Shown: piece by piece, positions 15,092 through 22,427 of the stretch
How positions within the stretch are numbered: the stretch's first letter is position 1
Layout of the letters: every line of letters begins with the position of its first letter
Origin: CAYLHS01 sp964383535
GTDB taxonomy: Bacteria; Actinomycetota; Acidimicrobiia; Spongiisociales; UBA4744
Assembly (NCBI GenBank): GCA_964383535.1
Contig: CAYLHS010000028.1
Coordinates: 1-24,912 of the forward strand
Direction of reading: 5' to 3'
Length of the DNA: 24,912 nucleotides
The notes under the pieces: generated by a model
What the model was told of the DNA's origin: nothing
The model's input: only the letters and a program-made list of their open reading frames with translations
Database searches by the model: none
Made by a program: the position numbers and the translations under genes

Positions 15092-17345
15092 GCCTGGCCC
15101 TCAGCGCGACTCGACACCCCTCTGGGTTGCTGCTATCGGCGTAGGGATCGCCGTTGCGGCGATCCTGGTGGTGATGAATCCTCCCTTGCTGCTCCGGGCC
15201 AATACTCCGACGGGCGGCGACATGGGTGCGCACGCTGCCGTTCCCGCCTACCTGAGGGACATGCTGCTGCCAGAGGGGCGCATTCTGGGGTGGAGCAACG
15301 ACTGGTTCGCAGGCTTCCCCTTCCTCTACTTCTACTTCCCTCTCCCGGCACTGGCGACCGTGCTCCTCGACGTGCTGCTCCCGTACGGGGTGGCGTTCAA
15401 GCTCGTAACCATCCTGGGGCTCCTCGCGTTGCCGCCCTCGACCTATTTCCTCGTGAGAACGATGGGGTTCTCGAGGATGACGTCGACCGTTGCCGGCGCC
15501 GCCGGCGGAGCATTCGTGTTCATGGAGAGCTTCTCCATCTACGGCGGCAACATCCCGTCGACACTTGCCGGCGAGTACTCGTTCTCATGGTCGTTCGCGT
15601 TCGTCGTGATCTACTTGGCGCTGCTCATCCAGTCGGTTCGCGACGGTCGCCGGCGAATCGCGCTGGCCGGCTTCGTTCTCGGACTGACCGCCCTCACCCA
15701 CCTCATCACCACCCTCGCGGCGATCGTCGCCTCGCTCATCGTCATGCGATGGAAGGGAGGGCTCAAGAAGGTGTCCGCGAGCTGGGCGATCGGCTTTGGC
15801 GTCGCGGCGTTCTGGGCGATTCCTCTCCTGACGAGGATCACATTCTCATCCGACATGGCCTGGGTTCCGCTCACCGGGTGGAAGAACGTGGTCCCCGAGG
15901 AACTCTGGATGTTGCTCGTTCCCGCCCTGTTCGGATTGGTGATCGCAGGCCGGCGGTCGTCGAAGAGCACTCCGCTCATCGTGCTGACGGTGCTCCCCAT
16001 CGTCTACTACTGGCTCATCCAGGCGATCCCCGATTGGCTCCCTGAGCGATTTCATCAGATCCAGGGCAAGCTCTGGAACGGCCGCTTCCTGCCGTTCTTC
16101 TACTTCGGTGTGTGGGTGTTCGCGGGGATCGCGCTGGGTGTCGCACTGAAGTGGCTCTCCAGGCACCTGCCTCGGCACATGAGCGCCGTCTGGGTACGGG
16201 GCCTGGTGGTCGCCGGCGCCATCGTGCCGTTCTTCGTCTCGGACAAGGTGGTTCTCGGCTCGAGCTCGGGTTGGATTGCGATCGGGATCGGCGCGTCTGC
16301 GATCGCGGCCACCTTCGCGTTGCCCAAACAGGTCGCGACCGGCACGGTTCTTCCTGTGGGCGGTGCGTTCGTCGTGGTTGCCGCGGCGCTCGCCGGGATG
16401 TCGTTCATACCCGGCTGGGTGCAATGGAACTACACGGGGTACGAGGGCAAGACCGACGCTCCTGAGTACTTCGCTCTGATGGACACGCTCGACCAGCTGC
16501 CGCCCGGTCGGGTCCAGTGGGAGTACAACAAGGATCAGAACAAGTACGGGACGCCGATGGCGCTGATGCTTATTCCGTACTGGACGGACGAACGCGACCC
16601 GACCATGGAGGGGCTGTTTTTCGAATCGTCGCTGACGACGTCGTTTCACTTCCTCAACCAGGCCGAGATGAGCTACCAGCCGTCGAGCCCCATCCCTGGC
16701 CTTCGCTATCACCGATTCGACTTCGAACGGGGCCTCAAGCACCTCGCCCTGTACGACATTCGCTACTACGTGACCTACACCGACGAGGCGAGGCAAGAGG
16801 CCATGAACACACCCGAACTCAGGCATATCACAGATTCGGGGCCGTTCTCTATCTTCGAGCTTCCAGCGTCCTCTCTCGTCGATGTGGCTACCTACGTTCC
16901 GTCCGTATACGAAGGCGAGGACTTCACCCACGCGACCCTCGACTGGTATGACAACGTCGACGAGCTCGACCGATGGCTGGTAGCCGACGGACCGGACGAC
17001 TGGCCCCGAGTCGGAGGGGACCTCATCCTGTCGGCGATCCCTGAATCCGATACCGGGGTCGTCTCCGACATCCAGCTCACGAACGACCGTATCTCGTTCC
17101 ACACCACCGCCGTTGGAGTCCCCCACATGATCAAGGTGTCGTACTTCCCAGACTGGAACGCAACCGGCGCCGAAGGACCCTACCGGGCGGCCCCATCGAC
17201 GATGGTGGTGGTTCCGACGCAAGAGGATGTTGTGCTCCAGTTCCACGCATCTCTTGTCGAAAAGGCAGCAAATGCGATCACGATCGTCACATTGCTGCTT
17301 CTGTTGGGATTCGCCGTGGCCGGACGCCTGAGAGGGAAACGATGA
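15033..17345 (+). CDS. Polytopic PTPS-related / YfhO-like membrane protein (putative GT-C glycosyltransferase)
   Basis: The 770-aa protein has a membrane segment at ~31-54, then a first extracellular loop with TGGDMGAHAAVPAYLRD (Asp63, His67) and FAGFPFLYFYFPLPALATVLLD. About ten further helices follow to ~460, then an extracytoplasmic domain and a last helix before the basic C-terminus. The loop pattern G-D-x-x-x-H...YFYFPLPA and the late YFPDWNATG segment match PTPS-related (PF10131) and YfhO-type proteins, presumed GT-C enzymes using polyprenyl-phosphate sugars. Despite the family name it is not a pterin synthase. ATG 15033 is chosen; an upstream in-frame GTG at 15009 exists. The 3' end overlaps gtrA as ATGA, which suggests joint function in adding a sugar at the outer face. 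Confidence 0.78.
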   Translation: MANTFPWPRSSTSRENAPPEPGPQRDSTPLWVAAIGVGIAVAAILVVMNPPLLLRANTPTGGDMGAHAAVPAYLRDMLLPEGRILGWSNDWFAGFPFLYFYFPLPALATVLLDVLLPYGVAFKLVTILGLLALPPSTYFLVRTMGFSRMTSTVAGAAGGAFVFMESFSIYGGNIPSTLAGEYSFSWSFAFVVIYLALLIQSVRDGRRRIALAGFVLGLTALTHLITTLAAIVASLIVMRWKGGLKKVSASWAIGFGVAAFWAIPLLTRITFSSDMAWVPLTGWKNVVPEELWMLLVPALFGLVIAGRRSSKSTPLIVLTVLPIVYYWLIQAIPDWLPERFHQIQGKLWNGRFLPFFYFGVWVFAGIALGVALKWLSRHLPRHMSAVWVRGLVVAGAIVPFFVSDKVVLGSSSGWIAIGIGASAIAATFALPKQVATGTVLPVGGAFVVVAAALAGMSFIPGWVQWNYTGYEGKTDAPEYFALMDTLDQLPPGRVQWEYNKDQNKYGTPMALMLIPYWTDERDPTMEGLFFESSLTTSFHFLNQAEMSYQPSSPIPGLRYHRFDFERGLKHLALYDIRYYVTYTDEARQEAMNTPELRHITDSGPFSIFELPASSLVDVATYVPSVYEGEDFTHATLDWYDNVDELDRWLVADGPDDWPRVGGDLILSAIPESDTGVVSDIQLTNDRISFHTTAVGVPHMIKVSYFPDWNATGAEGPYRAAPSTMVVVPTQEDVVLQFHASLVEKAANAITIVTLLLLLGFAVAGRLRGKR

Positions 17346-17806
17346 GGGCATATCTTCGGAGCTTCCTGACGAAGGAGGCGCTCGGGCAGTTCATAAGGCT
17401 CAGCCTGATCGGCGGATTGAACACGGCCGTCTACTTCGCGTTGCTGAACATCTTCCGCTGGGCGGTCCACGTGTCGGCATTCTGGTCGGTCACGCTCGCA
17501 TTCGGTCTCGCGACGGCCATGTCGTACGTGTTGAACAGGAGATGGACGTTCAAACTCAAAGACGGGCGGCTCTCCGCTCGAGAGACGGCGTGGTTCTATC
17601 TGGTGAATGTGATCGCGTGGGCACTGACGGTCGCCATCGTCAAGCTGGCTGAGGCGATGCTCGGTGAGTTGGGGCCGCTGGCGCTCAATGGTGCGAATAT
17701 CGTTGCGACGCTGATCATCCTGATCCCCAAGTTCGCCGGATACCGCGACGTGGTGTTCGGAAAGGCACTCCGCTCCGAAGAGGGTAGTGGTGCTCCGGTG
17801 GAGTAG
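17342..17806 (+). CDS. GtrA family membrane protein
   Basis: The 154-aa protein has four membrane helices (~22-38, 46-66, 84-104 and 114-134) and the family pattern FIRLSLIGGLNTAVYFALLN, the positively charged turn SYVLNRRWTFK, and a C-terminal FAGYRDVVF. GtrA proteins help present or flip polyprenyl-phosphate-linked sugars, as in serotype conversion (GtrA) and mycobacterial arabinogalactan synthesis (Rv3789). The start overlaps the preceding TGA as ATGA, and GAGGGA sits just upstream. Its stop codon directly abuts the stop of the convergent polyprenyl-phosphate sugar synthase, with no base between. It probably handles the lipid-linked sugar used by the upstream polytopic protein. Confidence 0.9.
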   Translation: MRAYLRSFLTKEALGQFIRLSLIGGLNTAVYFALLNIFRWAVHVSAFWSVTLAFGLATAMSYVLNRRWTFKLKDGRLSARETAWFYLVNVIAWALTVAIVKLAEAMLGELGPLALNGANIVATLIILIPKFAGYRDVVFGKALRSEEGSGAPVE

Positions 17807-18505
17807 TCACCGCCGAAGCGACCACAGGAGGATACGGAGCGTGTCCCTTGCCATTTCCCACAGCGTGGACATCGACAGCGGCGAGGACGAGGCACCGACG
17901 CGAAGCGCCACGGGGATTTCGCCGATCTTCGCGCCGAGGCGCTGAGCCCTCACGAGTAGCTCGAGATCGAATGCGTACCGGGTCACCTCGAGATCCGGCA
18001 TGATCGACTGGGCGAAACCGCGTCGGAGCACCTTGAGACCAGTCTGTGTCTCGCTGACGTGGAGTCGGAACAGAACACGGGTGACGACCCGGAAGACCGC
18101 GCTGAGGAATCTGCGCTTGAGGGGGTAGCGGCCACCACTCATCCCGTAGCGTTTCGTTCCCACCAGGACGTCGAGGTCGCCCTGAAGGAAGGTGTCCACG
18201 ATGTCCGGGAGTTGCTCGGGGGGAAGGTCGAGGTCGCCATCTAGGAACACGACGGTCGGCGTAGTCGCTGCCATCGCTCCCGTCCTCGACGCAGCGCCTT
18301 TCCCCATGTTCACCTCGTGCCGGAGAACGAGGGCGACACCGGCAGATGCCGCCTGAGCGTACGTGTCATCCGTGCTGCCGTCGTCCACAACGATGATTTC
18401 CGAGCCGGGCATGCCCTCCAGGACGGACGCAACACGAAGGATGCTGTTCCGGATGGAGGTCCCGAGCTGATAGGCGGGCATCACAACGGAGATGGAGGTG
18501 GCCAA
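17807..18505 (-). CDS. Family 2 glycosyltransferase, polyprenyl-phosphate sugar synthase-like (GtrB/DPM1 type)
   Basis: The 232-aa protein has ISVVMPAYQLG, IIVVDDGSTDDT, NMGKGAASRTGA, the DGDLDLPPEQL donor/metal motif and ETQTGLKVLRRG, all typical of dolichyl/undecaprenyl-phosphate glucose or mannose synthases. It lacks C-terminal membrane helices. The start is TTG at 18505-18503: the next ATG (codon 9) would delete the first beta strand. A TAGACT on the minus strand (18520-18515) ends 9 nt upstream and supports this choice. It faces gtrA tail to tail with no gap. Together with GtrA and the PTPS-related protein it could form a GtrB-GtrA-transferase set. Confidence 0.88.
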   Translation of the reverse strand: MATSISVVMPAYQLGTSIRNSILRVASVLEGMPGSEIIVVDDGSTDDTYAQAASAGVALVLRHEVNMGKGAASRTGAMAATTPTVVFLDGDLDLPPEQLPDIVDTFLQGDLDVLVGTKRYGMSGGRYPLKRRFLSAVFRVVTRVLFRLHVSETQTGLKVLRRGFAQSIMPDLEVTRYAFDLELLVRAQRLGAKIGEIPVALRVGASSSPLSMSTLWEMARDTLRILLWSLRR

Positions 18506-18514
18506 AGCACGAGG

Positions 18515-18520
18515 AGTCTA
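18515..18520 (-). promoter_or_regulatory. Putative -10 element (TAGACT) for the minus-strand GT2 gene
   Basis: Read on the minus strand, TAGACT ends 9 nt before the TTG start at 18505, predicting a 2-3 nt leader. A weak TGACGA lies 18 nt upstream of it. Confidence 0.35.
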
Positions 18521-18537
18521 GGGGCTCCGAATCTTGA

Positions 18538-18626
18538 GTCGTCAGTTGTCGGTCCTCAGCCTCCTGTTCGCCGGGAATCACGGTCCGAGGTTCGAGGCTG
18601 AAGACTGAAGACCGAAGACTGATGAC
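18538..18626. repeat. Imperfect inverted repeat with tandem GAAGACT heptamers
   Basis: Left arm 18538-18563 is an imperfect reverse complement of right arm 18594-18626 once one heptamer is left out of the right arm; about 22 of 26 positions pair, around a 30-nt loop. The right arm contains tandem heptamers GAAGACT, GAAGACC, GAAGACT and GATGACG (18600-18627). It fills most of the 154-bp gap between two divergent start codons. I see no ORF in it. It may be a dispersed intergenic repeat or a regulatory structure. Confidence 0.7.
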
Positions 18627-18643
18627 GGCTCGCGGAGCGAGCC
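18627..18643 (+). promoter_or_regulatory. Perfect 7-bp inverted repeat just upstream of the manB -10
   Basis: GGCTCGC-GGA-GCGAGCC sits 3 bp upstream of the TACAAT box (18647-18652), inside the promoter spacer. It could be an operator for manB or part of the neighbouring repeat. Confidence 0.45.
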
Positions 18644-18646
18644 CTC

Positions 18647-18652
18647 TACAAT
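18647..18652 (+). promoter_or_regulatory. -10 element TACAAT of the manB operon, leaderless spacing
   Basis: TACAAT differs from the sigma70/SigA consensus TATAAT at one position and ends 7 nt before ATG 18660. The alternative in-frame ATG at 18651 overlaps this box and is therefore unlikely to be in the transcript. Confidence 0.6.
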
Positions 18653-18659
18653 GCTCTCG

Positions 18660-20003
18660 ATGCGCGATCTACACCCCATCTTCAAGGCGTACGACGTGCG
18701 CGGGCGTACCGACAGCGGGGACCTCGACGAAGAGGTCGCTGTTCGCATCGGAGCTGCCTTCGCACGATTCGCCAACGCACCGACGGTCGCCCTCGGAAGG
18801 GACTGCCGCGCTTCTTCTCCACAGCTGGCCGCCGCGTTCACCTCGGGAGTGGTCAGTCAGGGGGTGGACGTGCTCGACATCGGAGAGGTCGCCACCGACA
18901 CCTTGTACTTCGTGTCGGGCAGTCGAGCCGTACCGGGGGTGATGATCACCGCGTCACACAATCCCCCCGAGTGGAACGGTCTGAAGTTCTGTCGCAGCGG
19001 GGCTGCTCCGGTCGGCGTGGAGTCAGGACTCCTCGACATTCGCGACATGGCCGAAGCCGGTGTGGCCGCACGTGAGACGAAAGGCGCCGTCGCGCATTTC
19101 GATCCCATCCCGGGCTATGTCGACCACCTGCTCTCGATCGTCGATCCTGCTCGCATCGGCGACCTCCGTGTCGTCGCGGACGGAGGAAACGGAATGGCCG
19201 GCGTGGCGCTCCCAGCGGTATTCGACCGACTCGACGCCCAGCTCCTGCCGCTCTTCCTGGAGCCGGACGGCACGTTCCCGAACCATCCGGCAGACCCGCT
19301 CAAGCCGGAGAACCTTCGGGATCTCGAGGAGGTGATGCGCGCAGAGCGCCCCGATCTCGGGGTTGCATTCGATGGCGATGCAGACCGGGCATTCTTCGTC
19401 GACGAGACGTCGCGGTCCCTGTCCGGGAGTACTACGACGGCCCTGATCGCACGGTGGTTCCTCGGCAGGGAGCCCGGCGCAACCATCGTGCACAACTTGA
19501 TCGTGAGTCGTGCCGTTTCCGAGGTGGTGCGGTCTGCCGGGGGAACACCGGTCCGCACGAGGGTCGGCCACTCTTTCATCAAACAGATCATGGCCGAGAC
19601 GGGAGCGGCATTCGGAGGTGAGCACTCGGGCCACTACTACTTCAGAGACAATTTCCGTGCCGACTCCGGGACACTCGCCATGCTCGTGCTGCTCCAGGTG
19701 ATGTCCGAGGACGGCCGATCGCTGTCTGAGATCCGGACCGACTTCGAACCGTACTCGGCGTCTGGAGAGATCAACCTCGATGTCGACGACCAGGCAGCGG
19801 CCATCGAGCGAGTCGCTACACGGTTCCGGGACGCTGGGCAAGACCGACTGGATGGGTTGACGGTCGAGTGGCCCGACCGATGGTTCAACCTCAGACCCTC
19901 GAATACGGAGCCGGTTCTGCGGCTGAATGCCGAGGCTCCAGACGCCGACGCCGTCGCGGAGTTGGTCGAGTCGGTGAAGGCAGCTGTGAGGGGCGAACGG
20001 TGA
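18660..20003 (+). CDS. manB: Phosphomannomutase / phosphoglucomutase
   Basis: The 447-aa cytoplasmic enzyme interconverts mannose-6-phosphate and mannose-1-phosphate (often also the glucose phosphates), feeding GDP-mannose and polyprenyl-phosphate mannose. All four alpha-D-phosphohexomutase signatures are present: the N-terminal IFKAYDVRGR, the active-site TASHNPPEWNG with phosphoserine Ser99, the metal loop FDGDADRAFF, the sugar-binding GGEHSGHYYF, and the C-terminal phosphate loop RPSNTEPVLRLNAE. ATG 18660 is chosen over ATG 18651 because of the promoter geometry. It is the first gene of an operon with the Trm112-like, PGI/PMI and sahH genes. The next gene overlaps its stop by GTGA. Confidence 0.94.
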   Translation: MRDLHPIFKAYDVRGRTDSGDLDEEVAVRIGAAFARFANAPTVALGRDCRASSPQLAAAFTSGVVSQGVDVLDIGEVATDTLYFVSGSRAVPGVMITASHNPPEWNGLKFCRSGAAPVGVESGLLDIRDMAEAGVAARETKGAVAHFDPIPGYVDHLLSIVDPARIGDLRVVADGGNGMAGVALPAVFDRLDAQLLPLFLEPDGTFPNHPADPLKPENLRDLEEVMRAERPDLGVAFDGDADRAFFVDETSRSLSGSTTTALIARWFLGREPGATIVHNLIVSRAVSEVVRSAGGTPVRTRVGHSFIKQIMAETGAAFGGEHSGHYYFRDNFRADSGTLAMLVLLQVMSEDGRSLSEIRTDFEPYSASGEINLDVDDQAAAIERVATRFRDAGQDRLDGLTVEWPDRWFNLRPSNTEPVLRLNAEAPDADAVAELVESVKAAVRGER

Positions 20004-20158
20004 TTCCCGAGGAACTCAAGGCCATTCTCGTGTGCCCGGCATGTCATGGAGATCTGATCGAGGAAGCGTCCACACTCACGTGCACCCAGTGTGGACTGCG
20101 GTACCCGATTCGTGACGGCGTGCCCGTCATGCTGATCGACGAGGCGACCAGGGAGTGA
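20000..20158 (+). CDS. Trm112/UPF0434-like small zinc protein
   Basis: The 52-aa protein, MIPEELKAILVCPACHGDL with a later LTCTQCGLRYPIRDGVPVML, has the two CxxC pairs and the RYPIRDGVPVML ending of the UPF0434/Trm112 family. Trm112 activates methyltransferases in eukaryotes and archaea; bacterial versions are less well characterised, though links to methyltransferase partners have been reported. GTG 20000 overlaps the manB TGA as GTGA, and GAGGGG (19988-19993) lies 6 nt upstream as ribosome binding site. An in-frame upstream extension exists but is antifamily in sequence. Presence in an operon with sahH, which removes the methyltransferase product S-adenosylhomocysteine, is suggestive only. 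Confidence 0.88.
   Translation: MIPEELKAILVCPACHGDLIEEASTLTCTQCGLRYPIRDGVPVMLIDEATRE
20150..20155 (+). promoter_or_regulatory. Shine-Dalgarno AGGGAG that fixes the PGI/PMI start
   Basis: AGGGAG ends 5 nt before ATG 20161. This favours the ATG over GTG 20155, which overlaps the motif itself. Confidence 0.6.
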
Positions 20159-20160
20159 CG

Positions 20161-21141
20161 ATGGAGTCGATGATTCAAACCCTACCGACGCAGTATCGGT
20201 GGGCGGCAGAGCTCGAGGTGACCGAGATGCCTCCGGCGGGCTCGGCGCTCGTGTGCGGTATGGGTGGCTCCGGCATCAGCGGCGATGTCGCCGCCGCCGC
20301 AGCGAAGGGACCTGTCTTTGTCCACAAGGACTTCGGGCTTCCGGCGTGGGCGCCCTCGTTGCCAACGCCGATCGTCATAGCCGCGTCGTACTCCGGCAAC
20401 ACGGAAGAGACGCTGTCCGCGGTGGAGGCGGCTCGTTCGGCCGGACTTCCCATCGCCGCCGTCTCCAGTGGCGGGCGGCTGTCCGAACTCGCGACTGATG
20501 AAGGGTGGCCGTTGATCAGCGTGCCAGGCGGACTCCAACCTCGGGCGGCGTTCGGGTACCTGGCGGGGTCCGTCGTTCGGCTCATCGAAGCTGCCGGCCT
20601 GGCGTACGAGACCGGTCTCGACGAGGCGGCCTCGATCACGGCGACGCTCCTCGGCGAAGGACTGCAAGGTCCGGGCCGTCGCCTCGCCGACGACCTCGCC
20701 GAGGAATTGGCAGGCCGAATCGCCGTGCTCATGGGCTCGGGTCGGACGGCGGTCGCTGCTTATCGATGGAAGACGCAGATCAACGAGAACGCCAAGAGCC
20801 CCGCATTCGTCTCGGTGCTCCCCGAGGCCGATCACAACGAGGTCGAAGGCTGGACGACGCTGGGCACGGCGTTGCGGCGAACCGTGGGCGTGGTGATGCT
20901 GCGCGACGATTCGGAGCCTCCGAGAGTCGCCGCGAGGTTCCAGCCGACGTCGCTCTTGCTCGGAGGAGGAGCAACGATCGTCGGCGAGGTGTGGGCCCAA
21001 GGGACGAGCAGGCTCGCCCGGCTCGCGAGCCTCGCCGTCGTCGGTGACCTCGTTTCGTTGCGGCTCGCGCGAATGGCAGGCGTCGACCCCGTCGCCGTGG
21101 ATGCCATCCAACAACTCAAGCAGACACTGGGAGAGTCATGA
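20161..21141 (+). CDS. SIS-domain bifunctional phosphoglucose/phosphomannose isomerase-like protein
   Basis: The 326-aa protein belongs to the PGI/PMI family first described in crenarchaea: two SIS domains with VCGMGGSGISGD (31-42), ASYSGNTEET (75-84), QINENAKSPAF and EADHNEVEGW, including the His and Glu used in aldose-ketose isomerisation. It would interconvert fructose-6-phosphate with glucose-6- and mannose-6-phosphate, directly upstream of ManB, the preceding gene product. Mycobacteria have a related SIS gene (Rv3256c by my recollection) in the same place between manB and manA. No separate manA is seen here, so this protein might be the mannose-phosphate isomerase. Some actinobacterial members are degenerate, so activity needs assay. 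Its stop overlaps sahH by ATGA. Confidence 0.87.
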   Translation: MESMIQTLPTQYRWAAELEVTEMPPAGSALVCGMGGSGISGDVAAAAAKGPVFVHKDFGLPAWAPSLPTPIVIAASYSGNTEETLSAVEAARSAGLPIAAVSSGGRLSELATDEGWPLISVPGGLQPRAAFGYLAGSVVRLIEAAGLAYETGLDEAASITATLLGEGLQGPGRRLADDLAEELAGRIAVLMGSGRTAVAAYRWKTQINENAKSPAFVSVLPEADHNEVEGWTTLGTALRRTVGVVMLRDDSEPPRVAARFQPTSLLLGGGATIVGEVWAQGTSRLARLASLAVVGDLVSLRLARMAGVDPVAVDAIQQLKQTLGES

Positions 21142-22385
21142 ACTACGACATTGCCGACCCATCGCTCGCGGGCGAAGGAGCTCGAAGGATCGAGTGGTCC
21201 GGGAGGAGAATGCCGGTACTCGCCACCATACGGGAACGATTTCGCGCCGAGAAGCCGCTCGACGGCAGGCGTGTAGCCGCGTGCCTGCACGTGACGGCGG
21301 AAACGGCCAATCTGATGCTCGCGTTGCGCGACGGGGGTGCGGAGGTTGTGCTCTGCGCATCCAACCCTCTTTCCACACAGGACGACGTCGCTGCCGCGCT
21401 GGTCGCGGATGGAATCCCCGTCTTCGCCGTGCGGGGAGAGGATGATGATCGCTACTACAGCCACATCAACGCCGTGCTCGACACCAACCCACATCTGACG
21501 ATGGACGACGGTGCGGATCTGGTGACCGTCCTCCACAAGGATCGTCGCGACGTCACGCCTATTGGATCGACGGAGGAGACAACCACGGGCGTCATCAGGC
21601 TGCGAGCCATGGCGGCGGAGGGAATGCTCAGGCTCCCGGTCGTCGCCGTCAACGACTCGGCGACCAAGCACCTGTTCGACAACCGGTACGGTACGGGCCA
21701 GTCGTCTCTGGACGGAATCCTCCGTGCCACGAACATCCTGCTTGCGGGATCAACGATCGTCGTCGCCGGCTACGGAGACTGTGGGCAGGGGGTTGCCACG
21801 AGAGCCGACGGTATGGGAGCCAAGGTCATCGTTGTCGAATCCGATCCGATCAGAGCCCTGTCGGCCGCGATGGATGGATATCGGGTGATGACTGCGGACG
21901 ACGCCGCTGCTGCAGGCGACCTCTTCATCACGGTGACAGGTGACAAGCATGTGTTTCGCGCTCGACACTTCGACAAGATGAAAGATGGAGCGATCCTCGC
22001 AAACGCGGGGCACTTCGACGTCGAGATCGACCTGGACGCGCTCGCCGAGTTGGCGATCGCACGCAAGGAAGTACGCCGGAATCTCGAGGAGTTCGAACTC
22101 GCCGACGGTCGCCGGATCATGGTGGCGGCGGAAGGCAGGCTCGTGAATCTCAGTGCGGCAGAAGGGCACCCCGCCGACGTGATGGACATGTCCTTCGCCG
22201 ACCAGGCGCTCGCCGCAGAGTGGCTGGTCGACAACCACGAAGGATTGAAGCCGGGCGTCTACACCATCCCGGAGGAACTCGATCGGAATGTCGCTCTCAT
22301 CAAGCTCGGTCACCTCGGTGGCGCAGTCGAGAAACTGACCGACGAGCAGGTCAGGTACCTGAAGTCGTGGCAGGAAGGAACGTAG
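21138..22385 (+). CDS. ahcY: Adenosylhomocysteinase, short (archaeal/Thermotoga-like) form
   Basis: The 415-aa enzyme hydrolyses S-adenosylhomocysteine to adenosine and homocysteine. Catalytic and binding residues are present: CLHVTAETANL (His51), MDDGAD (122-127), STEETTTGV (Glu146), NDSATKHLFDNRYGTG (Lys177, Asp181) and NAD motif GYGDCGQG (211-218), with NAGHFDVEID. It lacks the ~40-residue internal insertion and the C-terminal PDHYRY tail of the long form (about 495 aa in mycobacteria), ending YLKSWQEGT instead. Short forms are typical of archaea and Thermotoga, some of which prefer S-inosylhomocysteine. ATG overlaps the PGI/PMI stop as ATGA with GGGAG just upstream. The 42-bp gap to the convergent protease gene shows no obvious terminator. 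Confidence 0.94.
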   Translation: MNYDIADPSLAGEGARRIEWSGRRMPVLATIRERFRAEKPLDGRRVAACLHVTAETANLMLALRDGGAEVVLCASNPLSTQDDVAAALVADGIPVFAVRGEDDDRYYSHINAVLDTNPHLTMDDGADLVTVLHKDRRDVTPIGSTEETTTGVIRLRAMAAEGMLRLPVVAVNDSATKHLFDNRYGTGQSSLDGILRATNILLAGSTIVVAGYGDCGQGVATRADGMGAKVIVVESDPIRALSAAMDGYRVMTADDAAAAGDLFITVTGDKHVFRARHFDKMKDGAILANAGHFDVEIDLDALAELAIARKEVRRNLEEFELADGRRIMVAAEGRLVNLSAAEGHPADVMDMSFADQALAAEWLVDNHEGLKPGVYTIPEELDRNVALIKLGHLGGAVEKLTDEQVRYLKSWQEGT

Positions 22386-22427
22386 CCGAAGGCCGCCGTT
22401 ACAGGGACGCTCGTCTTCAGAGGTCTG

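Noticed and set aside
18651..18659. ATG 18651 as manB start
   Set aside because: It overlaps the TACAAT -10 box; the ATG at 18660 fits the leaderless spacing and the family N-terminus.
22386..22427. Intrinsic terminator between sahH and the FtsH-like gene
   Set aside because: No strong stem and no T-run are visible in the 42-bp gap on either strand.
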